The notes under the pieces are model-generated. The model was given only the letters and a program-made list of their open reading frames with translations, had not been told where the DNA came from and searched no databases. From Candidatus Dechloromonas phosphorivorans (GTDB lineage: Bacteria > Pseudomonadota > Gammaproteobacteria > Burkholderiales > Rhodocyclaceae): DNA of 64,000 nt. The translations under genes were made by a program, and so were the position numbers. This document shows positions 56,331 to 64,000 of the stretch, piece by piece (the first letter of the stretch is position 1; the number at the start of each line of letters is the position of its first letter). Location of the stretch: contig JADJMS010000020.1 in NCBI GenBank assembly GCA_016709495.1, forward strand, positions 1 to 64,000, written 5' to 3'.

Positions 56331-57614
56331 ATGCTTGCCGCTATCGTCGTTATTTTTATCATCGCCTACGCCGCAATAGCGTTGGAACATCCGCTCAAAG
56401 TCAACAAATCGGCCTCGGCATTGATCGGTGCAGGCTTGCTATGGACCGTCTATGCGCTGTCGCTGGGCGATACGCATTTGCTGACCGAGCAATTGGGCGA
56501 GTCGCTGACGGCGACGGCGCAGATTGTATTTTTCCTGATGGGTGCCATGACTATCGTCGAGGTTGTCGACGCGCACAATGGTTTTGAGGTCATCACCAAA
56601 CGGATCAGGACGACTAAATTGTCATCACTGATGTGGCTGGTCGGTTTCGTCACCTTCTTTCTGAGCGCGATTCTCGACAACTTGACGACAACCATCGTGA
56701 TGATATCGCTCATGCGCAAGTTGCTGGCAAAGCATGATGATCGGCTTTTCTTTGCCGGGATCATTGTTATCGCGGCTAATTCCGGTGGTGCCTGGTCGCC
56801 AATTGGCGACGTGACGACGACAATGCTCTGGATTGGCGGCCAGATTACTTCGCTGGCCATCATGAAGGCTGTGCTGTTGCCAGCCTTGGTCAGCATGCTT
56901 GTCCCGTTGGCGATTACGGCTTACGTATTGCGCGGGCGCGAGGTGGTGAGTCCGGAACTGGTCGATAGCGACCACGGGCTAGGTACGACGGAGTTTGAAC
57001 GCAACCTGATGTTCTTCATGGGGCTCGGCATTCTGGTTGCCGTTCCCGCCTTCAAGACGATTACGCACCTGCCACCGTTCATGGGTATCCTGTTCGGTTT
57101 GGGTGTCCTCTGGTTGGTGGGTGATCTGGTGCATCGGCACAAAGAAGATGAATACAAGGTCCATTTCACGCTGGCCCATGCCCTGAGCAAGATCGACATG
57201 AGTTCGCTCGTGTTTTTCATCGGCATTCTGCTTTCAGTCGCCACACTGGAACATACGCACATCCTGACATCGCTGGCCACGTGGCTCGATCAGACAGTCG
57301 GGCGACAGGACGTCATCGTTCTGATCATTGGCATGGTCAGCGCGATTGTCGACAACGTGCCTTTGGTCGCCGCCTCCATGGGCATGTACAGCCTGACGAA
57401 CTTCCCGGCTGACCATTTCCTGTGGCAGTTCATGGCTTACTGCGCAGGCACTGGAGGTTCCATACTGATCATCGGCTCCGCTGCGGGTGTTGCTGCGATG
57501 GGCCTCGAAAAAATCCATTTTTTCTGGTACGTGAAGAAGATTAGCGGGCTGGCGTTGGTGGGCTATTTTGCGGGAGCTGGACTGTACCTTCTTCAGCGTG
57601 GGGTGCTTGCTTAA
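56331..57614 (+). CDS. nhaD: NhaD-type Na+/H+ antiporter
   Basis: 427 residues, ion-transporter superfamily. Marks: SAILDNLTTTIVMISLMRKLL, ANSGGAWSPIGDVTTTMLWIGGQI, VFFIGILLSVATLEHT and VSAIVDNVPLVAASMGMY. Exports sodium (or lithium) in exchange for protons. 91 bases after the beta-lactamase-like gene. A related, frameshifted copy lies at 61.1-62.4 kb. Confidence 0.93.
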   Translation: MLAAIVVIFIIAYAAIALEHPLKVNKSASALIGAGLLWTVYALSLGDTHLLTEQLGESLTATAQIVFFLMGAMTIVEVVDAHNGFEVITKRIRTTKLSSLMWLVGFVTFFLSAILDNLTTTIVMISLMRKLLAKHDDRLFFAGIIVIAANSGGAWSPIGDVTTTMLWIGGQITSLAIMKAVLLPALVSMLVPLAITAYVLRGREVVSPELVDSDHGLGTTEFERNLMFFMGLGILVAVPAFKTITHLPPFMGILFGLGVLWLVGDLVHRHKEDEYKVHFTLAHALSKIDMSSLVFFIGILLSVATLEHTHILTSLATWLDQTVGRQDVIVLIIGMVSAIVDNVPLVAASMGMYSLTNFPADHFLWQFMAYCAGTGGSILIIGSAAGVAAMGLEKIHFFWYVKKISGLALVGYFAGAGLYLLQRGVLA

Positions 57615-57777
57615 GCATGGAATTGATCAGATATTCATTTTGTCAATTCGTCCTGAATTGCGTAGGTATTTCTGCATATCTGTTTAGCAAAGCGAATCTG
57701 CCGCAAGGGAAAAATTGACTAAATGATAGCCTGGGCCGAGTTGTTCGCGCAGGCCATGTGGCAAGTTTCAGATGCGT

Positions 57778-58980
57778 ATTCAACCGGTCGATGCAACGGT
57801 TTGGTAAAAACGTTGTGCTGGCGTTTCGTAGTTTAGTGTTTTCCGTGGCCGCTCATTCAATTTCCTGGCAATGGCACTCAGCTTCGCTTGTGAATAGGGT
57901 GACAGGTCAATTCCCTTTGGGAAATACTGGCGCAACAATCCATTGGTGTTTTCGTTTGTTCCGCGTTGCCAAGGTTGATGTGGGTCGCAGAAATAGACTT
58001 TGATATCTGTCGCCAGCGTGAATCGCTTGTGGCCAGCCATTTCCTTGCCCCGATCCCACGTCAGCGATTTGTAGAGTTCTTGCGGCAACTTGCGAGCGTT
58101 TTTGATCAGGGCGTTGGTGACGGTCCCGGTATCTTTACCGGCGAGCTTGACCAGCATCAGGTAGCGCGACTGACGTTCGACGAGCGTCGCAATCTGGCTG
58201 TTCTTGCTGCCGCACCTTCCCAGTGCCCCGGTACCGCCCGATCATCAGCCGTGGCCGGCCGTTCGCTGATTGACACGGCATCGACGATTCTGCCGTGATT
58301 GCCGGTCTTTTGTGTGTGATGGCGAGAGCGGCGCATGCTTCGCGTCCGCCGCAAATACGCCAGCAACTCCTTCTTGAGAGCGCCGCGGGTTTGAATATAG
58401 AGGGTGCGATAGATCGTCTCGTGTGACACCTGATGACTCGCATTGTCTGGATAGGTCCGCTTGAGCCATCCAGCAATCTGTTCTGGCGACCACAGCGACC
58501 GAAGCTTATTTGCCACTATATGCGCTAGACAACTGCTTTCCGCCAGTTTGCAAGACTTGGGACGACGTGCCCGAGTCCAGGTTGCTTGGTCGGCCTGGAG
58601 TCGCTCGGTAGCATTCACGGCCACCATTGCGTTTGACTTCCGGCTTACGGTGGCGGCGCTCGTCCCAATTGCGCCGCGAGCGTACGGATTGCAAAGCCCG
58701 CGACCAAACCTCGGGAAATTTCCTCACGCTCAGAAAGCGTCAATGCCCGTTTGGCGCGGCATCGCGGTGCCGGTGGAATGCCTCCTGTCTCGGCTAGGAT
58801 TCGCTGCACCGATGAGTGATTTCGATCAAATAGCTGGGCGATTTTTTGAAGGAGTCGCCCTTGCGCCAACGTTCCACATCAGCGCTTTCTGGCTATCCGT
58901 GTAATAGATCCGGGGTCTCTGCTTCATTGGCAACACCCCTGCGTACGCAGTTGCTAGTGTGTTGCATCGACCGATTGAAT
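57778..58980 (-). mobile_element. IS30-family insertion sequence
   Basis: 1203 bp bounded by 20-bp inverted ends, ATTCAACCGGTCGATGCAAC at 57778-57797 and its complement with one mismatch at 58961-58980. Carries one transposase gene. No target duplication is visible. Inserted between nhaD and the nifE unit. Confidence 0.88.
57780..58927 (-). pseudogene. IS30-family transposase, several frameshifts
   Basis: From ATG 58927 (MKQRPRIYYTDSQKALMW). Fragments in order: KKIAQLFDRNHSSVQRILAETGGI with HTH, LTLSEREEISRGLVAGFAIRTLAAQLGRAP, TVSRE/VKRNGG, QATWTRARRPKSCKLA and LWSPEQIAGWLKRTYPD. The DDE core pieces SHETIYRTLYIQTRGALKKEL, VPGHWEGD, LTWDRGKEMAGHKRFT and GTNENTNGLLRQYFPKG close it. At least four one-base shifts separate them, so it is inactive or mis-sequenced. 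Confidence 0.85.
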
Positions 58981-59099
58981 CCAAGGGCAAACCGGTCGTT
59001 TGAATGACGGCTTTGCGGTTCGGGTGACCGTCCGCATTTGGCCGGACTGAGACAGTGCACCTGACAGTTGCTGTCAGATCAAATCTCAACTTCTACAGA

Positions 59100-59435
59100 T
59101 CAAGCCTTGCTCTCATGCGCCGCGCTTAATTTTTCCGAGACAAACTCGCCACGCGATGTCGCGTTGTTTTCTTGATTATTCAGCGCACACCAGGCAAAAA
59201 ACTCTTCCGGATTGATTTGGCATTCAAGAGCGAGCACGCCGGAGCGTTGAAAATTTCTGCGTGCGGCGACGGCCATTTCCTTCCATTTCGGAAATGAATC
59301 CTCGAAACACTCGGGGTCGACAGCCGTGGCTTTCACCTGCGCCCAGGTTTCCTCGGTGTACCAGGTCACGCCGATAACCAGCGACTGGCTGCGGCGCTTG
59401 GCCTTCAGGCTTTGATAGAGCGTCGGCTTTCTCAC
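59100..59435 (-). CDS. Hypothetical protein co-transcribed with nifE
   Basis: 111 residues from GTG 59435, starting right after the nifE stop with GAGGT upstream. Soluble: SQSLVIGVTWYTEETWAQVKATAVDPECFEDSFPKWKEMA, then NPEEFFAWCALNNQ. No motif recognised. Position marks it as part of the NifA-controlled nifE transcript; the IS30 element begins 120 bases downstream. Confidence 0.75.
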   Translation of the reverse strand: MRKPTLYQSLKAKRRSQSLVIGVTWYTEETWAQVKATAVDPECFEDSFPKWKEMAVAARRNFQRSGVLALECQINPEEFFAWCALNNQENNATSRGEFVSEKLSAAHESKA

Positions 59436-59438
59436 ACC

Positions 59439-60845
59439 TCAAGCCGCCAGCACAGTGCCGGGGCCACTTTGTTTGGCCCACGGTGCCGGTTTTCTAACGG
59501 CATCCCAGACTGGGCTTTCCATCGACAAGGCCAACTGGCGGGCCAGTTCGACCATGCCGTCGTAGCCGGCGTAGCCGAATTCACGTTCCTGGTTGATATC
59601 GAGGAAGGGAATGCGCGCCTTCAGTGCCGTGTAGAGATTGCGGCCGCCAGCGATCAGGATGTCGGCCTTGTATTCGTGATAGGTCGATAACAAGGCTTTC
59701 GGGCTGCCGTCGTCGATCATCTTGGTGTCGTCGCCCATCAGTTCGCGGATGCGTGCCTTGTCTTCTTCGGTCGACTTCTTGGTGCCGGTGGCGACCACCT
59801 TCATGCCCAGATCCTGCAGGGCAGAAACGATGGACCACGATTTGACGCCGCCGGTGTAGAGCAGCACGCGCTTGTCTTTCAGTCGGGGGCGCCACGGTTC
59901 AAGGGCGGCGTGCGATTTAGCTTCTTCGCGGGCGATAACGACTTCGGTACGCGCCGCCAAATCGGGGTCGCCAATTAGCCGGGCGAAATCGCGCAGGGCA
60001 TTGGAGACATCCTGCACGCCATAAAAACTGCCCTCAAAAAACGGTTGACCGTAACTGTCCTGCATCTTGCGCGCGACATTGAGCAAGGCCTTGGCGCAGA
60101 CCACCATATTGACCTTGGCGCGGTGCATGGACTGGACTTCGTGAAAACGCGCATCACCGGACAGCGTACAGATGATACGCAGGCCCAGTTCATCAAACAG
60201 CGGCGCGACATGCCAGAACTCACCAGCAATGTTGTATTCGCCGATCAGATTGACGTCGTAGGTGGGCAGACCATCGGCGCGCGGCGCGGCGGGTGCGGGT
60301 TCGGCAGTGCCGATCACGTACTTGAACATCGCTTCGCCAGCCAGCCGGTTACCCAGGTTCTTGGTGCCGTAGAAGCCGGCTGCGTCGACCGGCACCACCG
60401 GCGTGCCCCAGCGTTCGGTCGCATCACGGCAAACCGCACCTACATCGTCGCCGATCAAGGCTGTAACGCAGGTGTTGTAAATGAAGACGGCGGATGGCGA
60501 GTAGGTATCGATGGCCTGCTTGATGGCATGAAACAGACGCTTTTCACCGCGTCCCATGACGACATCGGTTTCCGAGAGGTCGGTGGTCATGCCAGTGCGG
60601 TAAAGCGTCACGCCGCTCGAACGCGTACCGCGGTTGTCCCACGATGAACCGGCACAGGCAATCGGGCCGTGCACGATGTGGGCAACGTCGGCGATCGGCA
60701 GCAGCGCAATCTGCGCGCCGTCGAAGGAACAGCCACCCGCCGTGGCGCCCGGCTTGGGCTTGGCACAGCCGGATTTTTCCTTGGTGTTATGGGTACAGGC
60801 CGGCTCGTCGAGCAGTGCCTGGATTTCGCTGGCTTTCAAGCTCAT
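59439..60845 (-). CDS. nifE: FeMo-cofactor scaffold subunit NifE
   Basis: 468 residues. NifE marks: CAKPKPGATAGGCSFDGAQIALLPIADVAHIVHGPIACAGSSWDNRGTRSSG, VFIYNTCVTALIGDDVGAVC, GFYGTKNLGNRLAGEAM, FFEGSFYGVQDVSNALRDF and ARIPFLDINQEREFGYAGYDGMVELA. Partners NifN in FeMo-co assembly. Own NifA/sigma54 promoter upstream. nifD, nifK and nifH are not in this window. Confidence 0.98.
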   Translation of the reverse strand: MSLKASEIQALLDEPACTHNTKEKSGCAKPKPGATAGGCSFDGAQIALLPIADVAHIVHGPIACAGSSWDNRGTRSSGVTLYRTGMTTDLSETDVVMGRGEKRLFHAIKQAIDTYSPSAVFIYNTCVTALIGDDVGAVCRDATERWGTPVVPVDAAGFYGTKNLGNRLAGEAMFKYVIGTAEPAPAAPRADGLPTYDVNLIGEYNIAGEFWHVAPLFDELGLRIICTLSGDARFHEVQSMHRAKVNMVVCAKALLNVARKMQDSYGQPFFEGSFYGVQDVSNALRDFARLIGDPDLAARTEVVIAREEAKSHAALEPWRPRLKDKRVLLYTGGVKSWSIVSALQDLGMKVVATGTKKSTEEDKARIRELMGDDTKMIDDGSPKALLSTYHEYKADILIAGGRNLYTALKARIPFLDINQEREFGYAGYDGMVELARQLALSMESPVWDAVRKPAPWAKQSGPGTVLAA

Positions 60846-60873
60846 GCTGTTCTCCAGAAGTCTGGATAATAAT

Positions 60874-60892
60874 TAGCAAGACGGGTGCCACG
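60874..60892 (-). promoter_or_regulatory. Sigma54 promoter of nifE
   Basis: On the minus strand CGTGGCACCCGTCTTGCTA: GG and GC exactly ten bases apart. About 30 bases before the nifE ATG, with CTGGAGAA as ribosome site between. Confidence 0.88.
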
Positions 60893-60934
60893 TTTAGTGC
60901 ATTGTTTTTTAATGAATTAAGCAGCAAATCGAAT

Positions 60935-60950
60935 TGTCGCGTTCCCGACA
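60935..60950 (-). promoter_or_regulatory. NifA upstream activator site for nifE
   Basis: On the minus strand TGT-CGGGAACGCG-ACA, arms TGTCG/CGACA. About 53 bp upstream of the -24 element. The inner arms match those at nifV. Confidence 0.82.
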
Positions 60951-61010
60951 AACACCCTCTTTTGCGACACGATAGCCTGATCGCCAATTAACCCGAGGCC
61001 ACAAAATGCG

Positions 61011-61033
61011 AAAAGGCGGCCCGCAGCCACCTT
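61011..61033 (-). terminator. Probable terminator between the NhaD-like gene and nifE
   Basis: On the minus strand AAGGTGGC and GCCGCCTT pair with one mismatch around TGCGG, followed by TTTTCG. The T-run is short, so strength is uncertain. Confidence 0.5.
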
Positions 61034-61091
61034 TGCACGCGCCTGATTTTTGGCCGTGTTCAGGCTTCATCAGACCCGGGGGTAACAGTTT

Positions 61092-62422
61092 CTATTGAAC
61101 CGGCGCAGGCGCCACTACCGGAGCCTCGACAACCACCGGCGCGGCGACTTTCTTGTGGCCGGCATCAGGATGCCAGCCGAGAACCAGCATGATGACCACG
61201 AAGCCAGCCACATAGCCAACCGGCACGTGCCAGCCATGCTTGACCCACTGCACAGCTGAGCGAGCTTCCGGATACATGTTGGAGAGCGCGACACCGGCGG
61301 AGGAACCGAACCACAGCATCGAGCCGCCGAAGCCGACGGCATAGGCCAGCACGCCCCAGTCGTAGCCGCCCTGGCGCAGCGCCAGTGCGGTTAGCGGGAT
61401 GTTGTCGAAGACGGCCGAGATGAAGCCCAGCGTAAAGGCCGACTGCCACGAGGCCGGCGGCAGCTCCTCGACCGGCATCATCGAGGCGCAGAGCACCAGC
61501 GAGAGCAGGAAAATCGAACCCTTGACGGTTTCCGGCAGCAATTCCCAGTCGTGACGGCGCACCGGAATGGTCAGGATGATCGCCACCCAGACGGCGACGC
61601 CGATGAACGGAAAGTGCTCGGCCAGTTCGGGGAACTTGAGATTGACCGTGACATTGGTGCCGACAGCAAAAACCAGCATCAGCGCAACGATGAAAATACG
61701 CCCCCAATCAACATGCGTATGGCCATGGGCATTTTTGATGATCGGCGAGTAGGCATGCTGTTGTTTGGCTGCGAAGTAGGCAACGATAACCAGTGCTACT
61801 ACGGCGGCGACGTAGGCATCGAGGACGACCAACGGGCTGATGCCGTCAATCCACATCATGGTCGTCGTTGTGTCACCGACCACCGAGCCGGAACCGCCGG
61901 CATTGGAAGCGGCGACGATGGCGGCCAGATAGCCAATATGCACCTTGCCCTTGAACAACTGGTGCGCCATGGCGCCACCGATCAATGCGGCGGCGATGTT
62001 ATCGAGGAAACTGGAGAGTACAAAAACCATGACCAGCATCAGGAAGCCACCCTTCCAGTCATCCGGCAGATACTTGGGCAGGATCACCGGCACATGGCTC
62101 TTTTCGAAATGACGTGCAAGCAGCGCGAAACCGGTGAGCAGGCAGAACAGGTTGGCCAGTACCACCCACTCATGACCGAGGAGCTGGCAAAACCCATGAC
62201 GCCGGCGCCGGTCTTGAAGCCGGTAAACATTATCTTGTACAAGGTGATCGTCGCCAGACCAGTCAGCGCAACGTACAGCGTGGCATGGTGAAAGAGCGCG
62301 ACACCGAGCAGGGTCAGGCCAAAGAGGATGAAATCGATGGGAATGCCTCCCAACGTCGGTAGTCCGTCAGCTGCAAAGGCAGACACAGGCAATAAACAAA
62401 GCAGGGCTAATAAACGCGGCAT
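61092..62422 (-). pseudogene. NhaD-like Na+/H+ antiporter next to rnf, one frameshift
   Basis: First frame from 62422 has a signal-like start (LLALLCLLPVSAFAADGLPT) and TLYVALTGLATITLYKIMFTGFKTG. After a missing C near 62196 the second frame continues GHEWVVLANLFCLLTGFALLARHF, SSFLDNIAAALIGGAMAH, ASNAGGSGSVVGDTTTTMMWIDGIS and AVFDNIPLTALALRQGGYDW. The C-terminal tail is Val/Ala/Pro-rich (VVVEAPVVAPAPVQ). Would exchange sodium and protons. Beside the ion-pumping Rnf complex it may close a sodium or proton circuit. Confidence 0.8.
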
Positions 62423-62544
62423 GGCTGTTCTCTTGGTTATTTATAGAATTAGGTCGAGATCCCCGGCTCCGCAGGTCAAGGCGGAAAGTCAGGCATTGTC
62501 GTTTCCGGGCGCTGATTTTTCAACCCGGATTTTCCCGTAGTCGC

Positions 62545-62814
62545 TCAATCGTCGGCCATATCCTTGCGCGGCACGGTTTCGGGGTCGGCAATAATGCCGC
62601 GGTAGATTTCGATCCGATCCCCCGCCTTCAGCGGGGCATCAAGTTTGACCAGACGCCCGAAGACGCCGACTTTTTGCGTCGTCAGATCGATATGCGGGAA
62701 CTGTTTGAGTATGCCCGAGCGCTCAATGGCATCTGTTACGGTCGACGCGTCAGGAACCTCAATATTTAGCCAGATTTGCTGGCCCGGTTCGGAATAAGCA
62801 ACCCCGATCTGCAT
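62545..62814 (-). CDS. rnfH: RnfH family ubiquitin-like protein
   Basis: 89 residues with a beta-grasp pattern: QIGVAYSEPGQQIWLNIEVPDASTVTDAIERSGIL, VGVFGRLVKLDAPLKAGDRIEIYRG. Regularly ends rnf operons; exact function unclear. 14 bases after rnfE. Confidence 0.95.
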   Translation of the reverse strand: MQIGVAYSEPGQQIWLNIEVPDASTVTDAIERSGILKQFPHIDLTTQKVGVFGRLVKLDAPLKAGDRIEIYRGIIADPETVPRKDMADD

Positions 62815-62828
62815 GTCTGTTCCCCTTT

Positions 62829-63510
62829 TCAGGCCGCTGCCGGCGAAGTGCTCGCCGAGTTTTGCGCGGCGCGTTCGGCGGCGCGGCTTTCCATGACCCG
62901 CTTGCCGGCGAGCAGGAAGCCAAGGATTGCAAAGCCGCCCGGCGGAAGAATCATCAAGAGCGCCCCGCCGTAACCCGGCAATTTCATTTCAAGAAAAGCG
63001 AAGGAAGGCCCGAGCAGGTTGGAGGCCTGGGCGAACAGCGTGCCCGAGCCGAGAAACTCGCGGATCAGGCCGATGAAGGTCAGCGCCCCGGTGAAACCCA
63101 GGCCCATGGCCAGGCCATCGACCGCCGAGGCGGCGACGCCGTTCTTGACGGCAAAGGCCTCGGCCCGCCCGAGAATGGCGCAATTGACCACAATCAGCGC
63201 GATGAACAGGCCGAGCACCTTGTAGAGATCGTGCAGCCAGGCGTTCATTGCCATATCGACCACCGTCACCAGCGTTGCAATCAGCACCACAAAGACTGGA
63301 ATGCGCACCTGCGAACTGACCGTGTGGCGAATCATCGAAACCAGAATATTGGACACCACCAGCACCGCCGTGGTCGCCAGGCCCATGCCAAGACCATTGG
63401 TGCCGCTTGTGGTAACGGCCATGGTCGGACACAGAGCCAGCATTTGGGAGAAAACCACGTTCTGCTCCCCAGAGCCCATCCTTCATGATGCTGCGGTAGT
63501 CTTCACTCAT
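62829..63510 (-). pseudogene. rnfE: RnfE electron-transport complex membrane subunit, one frameshift near the start
   Basis: The true start is MSEDYRSIMKDGLW at 63510. The main frame begins GEQNVVFSQMLALCPTMAVTTSG after an extra G in a G-run near 63467. Six membrane spans follow, including GLGMGLATTAVLVVSNILVSMIRH, DLYKVLGLFIALIVVNCAILGRAEAF and LAMGLGFTGALTFIGLIREFLG. Subunit of the Rnf complex, which drives electrons from NADH to low-potential ferredoxin or flavodoxin for nitrogenase. The single homopolymer change suggests a sequence error. Confidence 0.88.
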
Positions 63511-64000
63511 GATTGCTCTCCGAGAATTTCCTTGCGGTGTTCCGCGTAGAAGTCCAGCCCGCCCTTGACAGCCTTGACCACGGCACGCGGCGTGATGGTG
63601 GCGCCGGCAAACTGGTCAAAAACGCCGTTGTCCTTTTTGACGCCCCATTTTTCCGGCGCCGGGTTGCCCAGCGACTTGCCGTCAAAATCCTTGATCCACT
63701 TGTCCTTCTTGATCTCGATCTTGTCGCCGAGGCCCGGGGTTTCGGCATGCTTTAGCACTCGCACACCCAAGGTACGACCGTCGCGGTCGACCGCCATCAA
63801 GACCTGAATATCCCCGGCATAGCCACGCTCGGCTACCTTGAACAGTGCCGCCTTGACCGTCTCACCCTGACGGGCGCGGTAGATGGTCACGGTTTTCCCC
63901 TTGTTTTCGAGGTCGACCGTATCCTTCAGGAAATCGTTGTCGGAAAGCCCGGCCGGCAGCACTTCGGACAACGAATCGCGCAAATCCTTGGCTTCGGCAG
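63507..64000 (-). CDS. rnfG: RnfG flavoprotein subunit, 5' part outside window
   Basis: C-terminal about 164 residues, still open at base 64000. FMN-binding domain: TIYRARQGETVKAALFKVAERGYAGDIQVLMAVDRDGRTLGVRVLKHAETPGLGDKIE, and flavin-attachment site DQFAGATITPRAVVKAV (Thr of GAT). The N-terminal membrane anchor is not in view. Overlaps rnfE by four bases. Confidence 0.92.
   Translation of the reverse strand, partial: AEAKDLRDSLSEVLPAGLSDNDFLKDTVDLENKGKTVTIYRARQGETVKAALFKVAERGYAGDIQVLMAVDRDGRTLGVRVLKHAETPGLGDKIEIKKDKWIKDFDGKSLGNPAPEKWGVKKDNGVFDQFAGATITPRAVVKAVKGGLDFYAEHRKEILGEQS

Noticed and set aside
61165..61707. Second frame of 180 codons inside the NhaD-like gene
   Set aside because: His/Arg/Gly-rich out-of-frame shadow; the main frame holds all transporter motifs.

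Overview
The window looks like chromosome of a betaproteobacterium of the Rhodocyclales (Dechloromonas/Azonexus-like). This is inferred from protein wording and gene order, not from a search. The thrS-infC-rpmI-rplT-pheS-pheT-ihfA-merR-tRNA-Pro block is a classic proteobacterial order. It is followed by a large NifA/sigma54 nitrogen-fixation region containing nifV, cysE, nifW, nifZ, nifM, nifS, nifU, iscA, fdxB, nifX, nifN and nifE, plus rnf genes.

Layout. (1) 1-3.4 kb: broken plus-strand conjugation genes (TraH-like and TraG-like), the remnant of an integrated conjugative element. (2) 3.4-13.4 kb: a minus-strand cargo/defence segment abutting the 3' end of tRNA-Pro. It holds an AbiE toxin-antitoxin pair with an extra third gene and twin palindromic operators, and a three-gene SMC-like ABC system (small wHTH-like subunit, zinc-hook ATPase, helical protein with PD-(D/E)XK-like C-terminus). 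It also holds a graspetide (omega-ester RiPP) locus: a precursor with three near-identical core repeats, an MvdD-type ATP-grasp ligase and a small membrane protein. (3) 13.4-22.3 kb: housekeeping translation genes, tRNA-Pro(GGG), tRNA-Val(GAC), SlyX, TPMT; infC appears to start with AUA. (4) 22.3-26.5 kb: nifV-cysE-(helical-repeat protein)-nifW-nifZ-nifM behind a sigma54 promoter with a NifA site. (5) 26.6-34.4 kb: PAS sensor kinases, a NarL-type regulator and an IS3-family element. (6) 34.6-41.4 kb: iscA-nifU-nifS and nifN-nifX-rseC-DUF269-DUF683-fdxB-two small genes, each set with its own sigma54 promoter. (7) 41.5-48.6 kb: aspA-dctA, a TSUP transporter and the DctB/DctD two-component pair, feeding C4-dicarboxylates. 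(8) 49-57.6 kb: MarR regulator, OmpA-like lipoprotein, three cation/proton antiporters, a class-I glutamine-amidotransferase-like hydrolase, a YbdK-type gamma-glutamyl ligase and a catalytically dead beta-lactamase-like protein. (9) 57.8-64 kb: an IS30-family element, nifE with its promoter, an NhaD-like antiporter, rnfH, rnfE and partial rnfG.

How it fits together: NifA plus sigma54 would switch on four transcription units (nifV, iscA-nifUS, nifN and nifE), each with a TGT-N10-ACA element 45-75 bp upstream. Rnf supplies low-potential electrons and dctA/aspA supply carbon. 

Caution on sequence quality: many accessory genes carry single-base indels in short homopolymers, and one nif-linked gene contains an implausible poly-G/poly-C block. 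Several 'pseudogenes' here may therefore be assembly errors.
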